Assembly: GCA_007571275.1 (NCBI GenBank)
Contig: RKRS01000099.1
Location: 1-5,281 of the forward strand
Length of the DNA stretch: 5,281 nucleotides
Source of the DNA: Dehalococcoidia bacterium
GTDB lineage: Bacteria > Chloroflexota > Dehalococcoidia > Bin125
Direction: 5' to 3'
Made by a program: the position numbers and the translations under genes. Below the pieces are notes generated by a model. It was not told the origin of the DNA and made no database searches. It saw only the letters and a program-made list of their open reading frames with translations. This document shows, piece after piece, positions 1 to 5,281 of the stretch (its first letter is position 1; every line of letters starts with the position of its first letter).

Positions 1-1
1 C

Positions 2-889
2 AACGTCTCGGAGTCGGTGGAGGCACTGCTGGCCGATCCCGCAGTGGACGCGGTCAGCATCGGCACCTGGCCATACAAACATCTGGAATACACCAAGGCA
101 GCGCTGGAGGCGGGCAAGCACGTGCTCTGTGAGGCGCGCATGGCATCGAACGCCACGGAGGCGGAGGCGATGCTGGCGCTCGATCGGGCCCACCCGAACC
201 TCGTCGCGCAGCTGGTGCCGGCGCCGTTCGATTTCCGTCTGGGCCAGACGATCAAGCGACTCTGCGCCGACGGCTCGCTGGGCAGCCTCATCGAGGTGCA
301 TCTCACGCTGCTCAACGGCTCAGGGCTTGACGAGAGCGCGCCATTGCATTGGCGACATCGCAGCGACTACTCGGGCCACAACATGATGCAGCTCGGCATC
401 TTCAACGAGACGATCCAGCGTTGGCTGGGCGATACCACTCGGGTGACTGCGCATGCACGGACCATTGTTCCTTCCCGTGTGGATGAAGAAACCGGTGAGC
501 GTTATCAGATCGTCATCCCCGACAGCCTGGGCATCTTCGCCGATATGGCGAACGGGGCGCGCTGCACCTACCGCGTCAGCGCCGTGACGGCGGGCGCGCC
601 GCAGCCACCGAGCATCGACATCTACGGTTCGGAGGGCCGCTTGCACTGGCGCTTCGGCGACACTGGCGAATGGGCTCGGCATGGTGAAGAACTGCAATCA
701 ATCCAGCCCGATCCAGGTACGGCCCACGACTGGCAGGTTGAATACGACTTCATGCGCTCGGTCCGTGATGGCGCGCCGGTCACGCTGACCAACTTCGCCG
801 ATGGCGTGCGCTACATGCGTTTTACGGACGCTGTCTGGGAGTCGTGGAATACGGGTCAGAGCCAGGAGATCGAGCCGTTGTCGGATTGA
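2..889 (+). CDS. Gfo/Idh/MocA-family oxidoreductase, 5'-truncated by the window edge
   Basis: Members of this family are cytosolic NAD(P)-dependent enzymes that oxidise or reduce sugars, inositols and related compounds. The frame is open from base 2 and gives 295 residues. The first Rossmann strand with its GxGxxG motif must lie upstream; the GTG at 17 is an internal valine codon and not a start. Residues 8-48 match the second half of the nucleotide-binding domain: LLADPAVDAVSIGTWPYKH, then AALEAGKHVLCEARMA. A C-terminal domain follows, with a WRHRSDYSG...QLGIFNE stretch at about 115-136 and the typical IDIYGSEGRLHW strand near 205. Two things are odd. The usual EKP motif, whose Lys is catalytic, reads EAR (residues 44-46). 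The usual DxGxHxxD segment reads QLGIFNE (130-136). The fold call is firm, but substrate and even catalytic activity are open. A second gene follows after 10 bp. Confidence 0.88.
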   Translation, partial: NVSESVEALLADPAVDAVSIGTWPYKHLEYTKAALEAGKHVLCEARMASNATEAEAMLALDRAHPNLVAQLVPAPFDFRLGQTIKRLCADGSLGSLIEVHLTLLNGSGLDESAPLHWRHRSDYSGHNMMQLGIFNETIQRWLGDTTRVTAHARTIVPSRVDEETGERYQIVIPDSLGIFADMANGARCTYRVSAVTAGAPQPPSIDIYGSEGRLHWRFGDTGEWARHGEELQSIQPDPGTAHDWQVEYDFMRSVRDGAPVTLTNFADGVRYMRFTDAVWESWNTGQSQEIEPLSD

Positions 890-893
890 GAGG
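888..893 (+). promoter_or_regulatory. Shine-Dalgarno site deciding the start of the cobalamin-binding-type gene
   Basis: GAGAGG lies 6 nt before the ATG at 900 and overlaps the TGA stop (887-889) of the oxidoreductase. This supports 900 as the true start, rather than an in-frame upstream codon at 801 inside the oxidoreductase gene. It also suggests translational coupling of the two genes. Confidence 0.6.
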
Positions 894-899
894 TTCTGG

Positions 900-1817
900 A
901 TGAATCGAATCGTTTCTCTGCTGCCCAGCGCGACGGAGATCGTTTGCGCGTTGGGCGCGGAATCGGAGTTGGTGGGACGCTCGCATGAGTGCGACTACCC
1001 ACTGAGCGCCACGCAGCTACCGGTGCTGACCAGCCCGCGCTTTGAACCGGCCTCGTCCAGCGTCCAGATCGATCGACAGGTGCGAGCGCTGGCGCTCGAG
1101 GCGCGCGCTGAAGATGCGCTCGGGGTCTATGCGATCGATATGGAGCTGCTGCAGTCGCTGGAGCCGACGCACATCGTCACACAGACGCAGTGCGAAGTCT
1201 GCGCTGTCAGTCTGCGTGACGTGGAACGCGCGGTCGATCAGCTGACCGGCTTCCATACTCAGCTGGTGCCACTCGCGCCCAACTGTCTGGACGACATCTG
1301 GGACGACATCAGGCGAACCGGCCGCGCGCTGGGGATCGGTGATCGGGCCAACGCGCTGGTTGCCGAGCTTCAGAAACGTATCGACGCCGTGGCCGCCACC
1401 AGCGCTGGGCCCAGGGTCGCGGTGGTCGAATGGGCCGATCCGTTGATGACCGCTGGTCACTGGACGATGGAGCTGATTGAGCGGGTCGGCGGCGCGCCAG
1501 TGATCGGAGCGCCCAGGGGGCCGTCATTGCGTTTCGAGATGTCCGATCTGCTCGAAGCGGATCCGGACTTCGTCATCATCGCGCCCTGTGGATACGATCT
1601 GCCACGCACGCAAAGCGATGCGGCGTTGCTGCATGAGCGCGAGGACTGGAATCGCCTACGCGCCGTGCGCGAAGGCCGTGTCGCGATGATTGACGGCAAC
1701 CAATTCGTTAACCGCCCCGGCCCGCGCGTCGCGGAGACGGCCGAAATCATCGCTGAGATCATTGTCGGCGCCGACTACGGCCACCGTGGTCCCCACTGGC
1801 AGTGGTACGTGGCGTAG
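900..1817 (+). CDS. Cobalamin-binding-type (BtuF/COG0614) substrate-binding protein, no signal peptide
   Basis: This 305-residue protein resembles the periplasmic-binding-protein fold of BtuF and FepB-like proteins, which bind corrinoids or iron chelates for ABC importers. It opens with RIVSLLPSATEIVCALGAES, followed by a conserved LVGRSHECDYP segment. Mid-protein it has TQTQCEVCAVS, with Cys98 and Cys101 as a CxxC pair. Near the end are ADPDFVIIAPCGYDL and DGNQFVNRPGPRVAETAEII, which are family hallmarks. The first beta strand starts directly at residue 3 with no signal peptide or lipobox, so the product as called is cytosolic. That fits the leaderless branch often annotated 'cobalamin-binding protein', whose role is poorly defined. 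No permease or ATPase gene is visible here. The start at 900 is chosen because it has a Shine-Dalgarno and the family N-terminus begins exactly there. It is probably co-transcribed with the upstream oxidoreductase. The ligand is inferred from family resemblance only. Confidence 0.85.
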   Translation: MNRIVSLLPSATEIVCALGAESELVGRSHECDYPLSATQLPVLTSPRFEPASSSVQIDRQVRALALEARAEDALGVYAIDMELLQSLEPTHIVTQTQCEVCAVSLRDVERAVDQLTGFHTQLVPLAPNCLDDIWDDIRRTGRALGIGDRANALVAELQKRIDAVAATSAGPRVAVVEWADPLMTAGHWTMELIERVGGAPVIGAPRGPSLRFEMSDLLEADPDFVIIAPCGYDLPRTQSDAALLHEREDWNRLRAVREGRVAMIDGNQFVNRPGPRVAETAEIIAEIIVGADYGHRGPHWQWYVA

Positions 1818-1828
1818 GAGGCGGGTGA

Positions 1829-1847
1829 GGCTACAACGTCTGTAGCC
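1829..1847. terminator. Hairpin between convergent genes, possible bidirectional terminator
   Basis: GGCTACA (1829-1835), loop ACGTC, then TGTAGCC (1841-1847) form a perfect 7 bp stem. The left arm covers the stop codon of the minus-strand hydrolase and lies 11 bp after the plus-strand stop at 1817. Its place between converging genes suits a shared terminator. There is no T-tract on either side, so it is not a classic intrinsic terminator and could be incidental. Confidence 0.35.
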
Positions 1848-2784
1848 AGCCGACGAGGATGCGATTCAGCTCCTCGGGTTCTTCCTGCTGAGTCCAGTGG
1901 CCACAGTCTTCGATGTGGCCGCGACTCAGGTTGGGGATGAAGTCTTCCATTCCCTCTGACATCGACGGCAGTAGCACGCCGTCCTTGCCAGCGGTAACCA
2001 TCAGCGCCGGTTGGGTGATGTCCTGGCCATCGACCGTCGCCCCCCACTCCCAGTTACGGCCGTGATTGCGGTACCAGTTCAGGCCGCCGCGGAAGCCGGT
2101 TTGTTCGTAGGCCCGCACGAAGACATTGAGATCGTCCTCGGTCAACATGATCGAGCGTTCAGCATCGTCGGGCAGTCCGACGAGCAGACCACCGCGCTCG
2201 CGCACACCGGCAGTCATGCCGATGACGTCCAGCCGATCTTCCGCTTTCGCGGTGCGCAGCATCAGGTTGAAGGTACGGCGCACATCGCCGCCCAGCTCGG
2301 CTTCGGCCACGCCCTCGTCTTGGAAATAGAGCTGGTAATCGAAGCGACCCGGATCAATCTTCATCGCGTCGAGTGGATTGATTGGTGGCCGTCGACCAGC
2401 GGGCGTGTTGATCCCGGCGACGCCGCGCACTCGAGTTGGGTGATGCTGCGCCATGTTCCAGACGACCGCGCCGCCCCAGTCATGGCCGACGAAGACGGCC
2501 TGATCGATGCCGAGCGTGTCGAGCAACGCGACCATGTCGGCGCAGATTCGCTCCTGCGTGTAATCCTCAACAGCCGGCGGCGCATCGGTGCCGCCGTAGC
2601 CGCGCATGTCGGGCGCGATGGCGCGGAATCCCGCCTCGGCGACGGCGGGCAACTGGCGCCGCCAAGAGTACCAGAGCTCGGGGAAGCCATGACAGAAGAC
2701 GACAGCCGGTCCGCTGCCTGACTCGGCGACGTGCATGTTGATACCGGTCGACAGTTCGACGGTCGCATGGGTGATGTCAGTCAT
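1831..2784 (-). CDS. Epoxide hydrolase, alpha/beta-hydrolase fold
   Basis: This 317-residue cytosolic protein should add water to epoxides to give vicinal diols. The residues for the two-step reaction through a covalent ester are all visible. HGFPE (32-36) contributes the oxyanion region. Asp102 in GHDWGG is the nucleophile. Asp268 in AGKDGVLLP and His296 in DCGHWTQ complete the triad. The cap-domain tyrosines that activate the epoxide are Tyr150 in FDYQLYFQ and Tyr238 in GGLNWYRN. From memory, the cap and C-terminus (GVAEAEL, PALMVTA, RGHIEDCGHWTQ) closely resemble the C-terminal domain of mammalian soluble epoxide hydrolase EPHX2, but the N-terminal phosphatase domain is absent. The start at 2784 is preferred: AAGGG lies 5 nt upstream and the domain begins at once. 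An upstream TTG at 2838 would add 18 residues unlike the family. A dehalogenase role is less likely because both cap tyrosines are present. Confidence 0.93.
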   Translation of the reverse strand: MTDITHATVELSTGINMHVAESGSGPAVVFCHGFPELWYSWRRQLPAVAEAGFRAIAPDMRGYGGTDAPPAVEDYTQERICADMVALLDTLGIDQAVFVGHDWGGAVVWNMAQHHPTRVRGVAGINTPAGRRPPINPLDAMKIDPGRFDYQLYFQDEGVAEAELGGDVRRTFNLMLRTAKAEDRLDVIGMTAGVRERGGLLVGLPDDAERSIMLTEDDLNVFVRAYEQTGFRGGLNWYRNHGRNWEWGATVDGQDITQPALMVTAGKDGVLLPSMSEGMEDFIPNLSRGHIEDCGHWTQQEEPEELNRILVGWLQTL

Positions 2785-2789
2785 TACAA

Positions 2790-2794
2790 CCCTT
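2790..2794 (-). promoter_or_regulatory. Shine-Dalgarno site for the epoxide hydrolase
   Basis: On the minus strand AAGGG lies 5 nt before the ATG at 2784. It supports this start over the in-frame TTG at 2838. Confidence 0.5.
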
Positions 2795-2815
2795 AGGTCT
2801 ATGTTCGGATCGCGT

Positions 2816-2881
2816 GTGATCCTGATGTTGCCCTGCAACGATCATACGCAGTAGCTGTGTTGGCGGATACCGTGATCCTGA
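2816..2881. repeat. 10 bp direct repeat GTGATCCTGA
   Basis: Two identical copies, at 2816-2825 and 2872-2881, lie 56 bp apart start to start. The first overlaps the right arm of the GGATC/GATCC inverted repeat. The second lies just before the AGGAG ribosome site of the peptidase gene. They could be operator half-sites for a regulator of one or both genes, or chance. Confidence 0.35.
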
Positions 2882-2894
2882 CAGGAGCTCGCCG

Positions 2895-4895
2895 ATGACT
2901 ATCGAGACGCCGAACTGGGCTGAGACGAACGCAGAGGATATCGAGCGCGGCATCGACGATGCCATCCGCACGGTTGAGCAGCTGGCCGACGAGTTGGTTG
3001 CCGTGCCCGACGGGCGCCGCAGTTTCGACAACACCGTGATGCCGCTGGACGAGATCAGCAACGTGTTCACGCAGGCGTCGGGACGGTTCGGATTTCTCTC
3101 GCAGGTCTCGGCTGATGAGCAACTGCGCGCGGTCGCCCACACTCAGGAGGAGCGTCTCAGTATCTTCGCCGCGGGGATCGGCTTCCGCGAGGACATCAAC
3201 CGCGCGCTCAAGGCCTACGCTTCACGCGCGGAGTTGGAGGCGCTGCCCGATGACGCGCGGCGGTTGCTGGAGTTTGCCCTGCGTGATTATCGGCGCAACG
3301 GTCTGGAACTGCCCAAACAGACGCGCGACGAGCTGCAAGCGTTACAGGAGCGGTTGGTTGGGCTGGGCATTCAGTTTCGCAAGCGCATCGATGATTACGA
3401 GGACGTCGTCGAGCTCAGCCGCGACGAGCTGGACGGTCTGCCCGATGCGTATATCGAGCGCCTGCAGACGGTCGAGGTTGATAGCGCAGTTCGCTATCGG
3501 GTGGGTCTCGACTATCCGGAGCTACATCCCTTCCTCGATAGCGCGCACGATGGTGAGCGTCGGCGAGAGCTGTTTCACAAGAATCACAACAAGGCGGCCG
3601 ATACCAATGTTGAGATCATCGAGGAGGCGCTTGGCGTTCGGGCTGCAATCGCGCGACTGTTGGGCTTCGAGTCGTGGGCGGCCTACGCCCTGGAAGTCAA
3701 GATGGCCAAGCAGACGGACGCGGTGCTGGAGTTTCTGACCGATTTGGCAGAGCGTCTACAGCCCAAACTGGCCGCTGACCTGGCCAGGCTTGGTCACGAG
3801 CAGGAACGTCGAACCGGACAGAGTGGTCCGGTCGATATCGCTGACTGGCGTTACTACACCAATCAGCTCGTGCTGCGGGAATATCAGGTTGATCCCTTCG
3901 AAGTCGCGGCCTACTTCCCGCTGGACGCCGTGCTGGAAGGTATGTTCCGCATCTACGCAGAGCTGGTCGGCGTGAATTTTGTGCGTCGCCCTGATCTGGC
4001 CGAGACCGCCTGGCATGAAGACGCCCAACCGTTCGACATCGTTGATCCTGCCAGCGGTGTGGCTCTGGCGCGTTTCTACATGGATCTCCATCCGCGTCCG
4101 GGCAAGTTTGGGCATGCGGCCGCCTTCACGCTGAGCGGTGGGCGACAGCTCAATGGATCTGGCTACCAGCGCCCCATTTCGGCGATCGTGGCGAACTTCA
4201 CCAAGCCGACTGAGGCGTCGCCGTCGCTGTTACGACACAGTGAAGTGGTCACGCTGTTTCATGAGTTCGGGCATATCCTGCACCAGACGCTGACCACGTC
4301 CCGATTCACGAGATTCAGCGGCACACGGGTGGAGCGCGATTTCGTTGAAGCGCCCTCGCAGATGCTGGAACACTGGTGCTGGCAGCCCGATGTACTGGGC
4401 AGTTTCAGCCGCCACCATCAGTCGGGCGATCCGCTGCCGACGTCCCTGATCAATCGGATGATCGAAGCCAAGCACACGTCCTCGGCGATTGCGACGCTGC
4501 GCCAGGTCTATTTCTCGAGGTTGGACCTGGCCTATCACACCGAGTCCGGTCGCAGCACCGACGACATCGCCCGCGAACTGCATCCGATTACCGGCTTCCC
4601 GTTTCCCGAAGGCACGCATTTCCAGGCGGGGTTCGGGCATCTCTTCGGCTACGACGCGGGCTACTACGGATACCTCTGGTCCCGCGTGTTCGGTGACGAT
4701 ATGTTCACTCGTTTCGAAGCGCCCGGAGCATCGGTGTCCGACATCGGCGCTGAGTACCGCCGCCACATCCTCGAGCCAGGCGGCACAGCGGACGCCGACC
4801 AGCTGATCCGCCAGTTCCTCGCCCGCGAACCCAATGCCGACGCATTCTTGCGTGAGTTGGGCCTGGAGACCTCTGTACACGGAGCCAGGATCTGA
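2895..4895 (+). CDS. M3-family zinc oligopeptidase (thimet oligopeptidase / Dcp / OpdA type)
   Basis: This 666-residue cytosolic metallopeptidase should cut short peptides to finish protein or signal-peptide breakdown. Length is normal for the family (about 660-690). The helical N-terminal region has the family marks FDNTVMPLDEI (near 44) and LLEFALRDYRRNGLELP (near 124). The zinc site HEFGH spans residues 456-460, with Glu485 in DFVEAPSQMLEHW as third ligand. That is 29 residues after the first His, the same spacing I recall for rat thimet oligopeptidase. His582 and the tyrosines of GYDAGYYGYLW (585-595) match the substrate- and transition-state-binding loop. There is no signal peptide or membrane segment. 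AGGAG (2883-2887) lies 7 nt before the ATG and fixes the start. The gene is divergent from the epoxide hydrolase. The exact subfamily (carboxydipeptidase or endopeptidase) cannot be read from the sequence. All catalytic residues are intact. Confidence 0.95.
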   Translation: MTIETPNWAETNAEDIERGIDDAIRTVEQLADELVAVPDGRRSFDNTVMPLDEISNVFTQASGRFGFLSQVSADEQLRAVAHTQEERLSIFAAGIGFREDINRALKAYASRAELEALPDDARRLLEFALRDYRRNGLELPKQTRDELQALQERLVGLGIQFRKRIDDYEDVVELSRDELDGLPDAYIERLQTVEVDSAVRYRVGLDYPELHPFLDSAHDGERRRELFHKNHNKAADTNVEIIEEALGVRAAIARLLGFESWAAYALEVKMAKQTDAVLEFLTDLAERLQPKLAADLARLGHEQERRTGQSGPVDIADWRYYTNQLVLREYQVDPFEVAAYFPLDAVLEGMFRIYAELVGVNFVRRPDLAETAWHEDAQPFDIVDPASGVALARFYMDLHPRPGKFGHAAAFTLSGGRQLNGSGYQRPISAIVANFTKPTEASPSLLRHSEVVTLFHEFGHILHQTLTTSRFTRFSGTRVERDFVEAPSQMLEHWCWQPDVLGSFSRHHQSGDPLPTSLINRMIEAKHTSSAIATLRQVYFSRLDLAYHTESGRSTDDIARELHPITGFPFPEGTHFQAGFGHLFGYDAGYYGYLWSRVFGDDMFTRFEAPGASVSDIGAEYRRHILEPGGTADADQLIRQFLAREPNADAFLRELGLETSVHGARI

Positions 4896-4912
4896 CGCCG
4901 CGTCGAGACTGG
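4885..4912 (+). terminator. Weak imperfect hairpin at the end of the peptidase gene
   Basis: CCAG (4885-4888) pairs with CTGG (4909-4912), and GACG (4894-4897) pairs with CGTC (4901-4904) around a CCG loop. Small bulges lie between the two helices. The structure spans the stop codon at 4893-4895 and is followed by TTATTGAG rather than a T-run. It is a tentative terminator only. The rest of 4913-4971 shows no gene or clear signal. Confidence 0.22.
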
Positions 4913-4971
4913 TTATTGAGATCGGCTGACTGAGACGTCGCGTGGGGCGTGAGCGCTGACGGACTCGGTGA

Positions 4972-5281
4972 GCCAACAGGTACACTGCCTATCGGCTGCG
5001 CAGCGGCCCTGTCGGAATGGACGCCAACCTCGAGGAGATTCTAGGTTGGATCCAGGAAACCTACCACGCCAGCCAAATCCCTAACGCTACCGTCTACTTC
5101 CACTTGACCCGGGGATCCAGTCCCAGGAACCATTCCTGGAGCGAGTCTTTGAGCCCTTCTTTTTTCATGGGCGTGCGCCCCTTTGCCGACCGGGGGATCG
5201 TGGCAGGCGTCAAGGTTCAGTCGGTTCCGGACCTGCGCTGGCGCCGGTGCGCCATAAAGTCTCTCAACCTGCTGCCCAATG
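4972..5281 (+). pseudogene. D-amino-acid transaminase-like segment lacking its N-terminus, runs off the window
   Basis: The frame is open from just after a TGA (4969-4971) to the window end. The product resembles the middle of class IV PLP aminotransferases of the D-alanine transaminase type, which swap amino groups between D-amino acids and 2-oxo acids. Counting from the ATG at 5017, VYFHLTRGSSPRNH (26-39) keeps the Arg37 and His39 that in the Bacillus enzyme hold the substrate carboxylate. VPDLRWRRCAIKSLNLLPN follows, with Lys81 in the place of the PLP-binding lysine. Homology begins near YRLRSG (about 4990). About 50 residues expected before it, including the FxxGxGVYE-type segment, are not found in any frame upstream. 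No GTG, TTG or ATG occurs in frame between 4972 and 5017, and the ATG at 5017 has no Shine-Dalgarno. A truncated remnant is most likely. A real but unusually short gene starting at 5017 is the alternative, and the downstream part is unseen. Confidence 0.6.
5123..5139. repeat. Perfect inverted repeat inside the transaminase-like segment
   Basis: CCAGGAA, a 3 nt loop CCA, then TTCCTGG form a 7 bp perfect stem. It lies in the codons for the conserved RGSSPRNHSW segment, so it may be only a result of the coding sequence. A T-rich stretch (CTTCTTTTTTC, about 5157-5167) follows about 18 nt later, too far away for a classic terminator. Confidence 0.3.

Larger units (their letters stand above)
2785..2894. 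promoter_or_regulatory. Divergent promoter region with short repeats
   Basis: These 110 bp separate two divergent genes and should hold both promoters. On the minus strand, TATGAT (2846-2841) is a good -10 candidate for the hydrolase, about 57 nt before its ATG, but no clear -35 stands at the right spacing. An inverted repeat GTTGC-CCT-GCAAC (2827-2839) would overlap the predicted start of that transcript. A second inverted repeat, GGATC-6 nt-GATCC (2807-2822), and a direct repeat GTGATCCTGA (2816-2825 and 2872-2881) are also present. I could not recognise a convincing plus-strand promoter. No regulator gene is in the window. The repeats are seen directly; a regulatory role is inferred. Confidence 0.4.

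Noticed and set aside
17..19. GTG as the start of the oxidoreductase
   Set aside because: The frame is open upstream to the window edge with family-like residues (NVSESVEALLADP), and the Rossmann motif is missing, so the gene starts before the window.
801..899. N-terminal extension of the cobalamin-binding-type protein from an earlier start
   Set aside because: It lies in another frame inside the oxidoreductase gene, reads as arginine-rich low-quality protein, and the family N-terminus begins at 900 after a good ribosome site.
2011..2721. 236-codon open frame antisense to the epoxide hydrolase
   Set aside because: It is a shadow of the codon bias of the real gene; the product shows no recognisable motif, whereas the opposite strand has all catalytic residues of an epoxide hydrolase.
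2785..2838. 18-residue extension of the epoxide hydrolase from a TTG at 2838
   Set aside because: The added residues do not resemble the family, and ATG at 2784 has an AAGGG site at suitable spacing.
4894..4904. GACGC-C-GCGTC palindrome as a stand-alone hairpin
   Set aside because: A one-base loop cannot form; only its inner part fits the weak larger hairpin reported at 4885-4912.
4230..4985. 251-codon open frame antisense to the peptidase 3' end
   Set aside because: It lies opposite the zinc site and substrate loop of the M3 peptidase, has no recognisable domain, and is explained by high G+C third positions.
4995..5004. GCTGCGCAGC palindrome
   Set aside because: Ten-base GC-rich palindromes are common at this base composition, and it falls in the coding-like transaminase segment.

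Overview
This 5.3 kb window holds five protein-coding segments, densely packed and roughly 60% G+C by eye. The set (a Gfo/Idh/MocA oxidoreductase, a leaderless cobalamin-binding-type protein, an epoxide hydrolase closely resembling mammalian soluble epoxide hydrolase, an M3 oligopeptidase and a D-amino-acid-transaminase-like segment) suits a free-living heterotrophic bacterium. A Chloroflexota lineage would fit the protein flavour. This is a weak impression: nothing in the window fixes the taxon, and actinobacterial or other high-GC phyla remain possible.

Layout. On the plus strand, the 3' part of a Gfo/Idh/MocA oxidoreductase (2-889; its start lies before the window) is followed after 10 bp by a BtuF/COG0614-type protein (900-1817). 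The Shine-Dalgarno of the second gene overlaps the stop codon of the first, so the two look co-transcribed. They converge, with a 13 bp gap, on a minus-strand epoxide hydrolase (1831-2784). A perfect 7 bp hairpin sits across the hydrolase stop codon. A 110 bp divergent intergenic region (2785-2894), rich in small repeats, separates the hydrolase from a plus-strand M3 metallopeptidase (2895-4895). About 75 bp of apparently non-coding DNA follows. Then comes an open frame (4972 to the window end) that clearly matches the middle of a D-amino-acid transaminase but has no N-terminal part and no convincing start site, so it is probably a remnant.

How the genes work together. Apart from the tight spacing of the first two genes, I see no sign of one pathway. 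The likely jobs are oxidoreduction of a sugar-like or other small molecule, corrinoid or metal-chelate binding, epoxide hydrolysis, cytosolic peptide turnover, and a decayed D-amino-acid enzyme. I found no CRISPR array, tRNA, rRNA, insertion sequence, phage gene or defence module, and no convincing new system. The most useful second looks are the oxidoreductase that lacks the usual catalytic residues of its family, the truncated transaminase, and the repeat-rich divergent promoter region.
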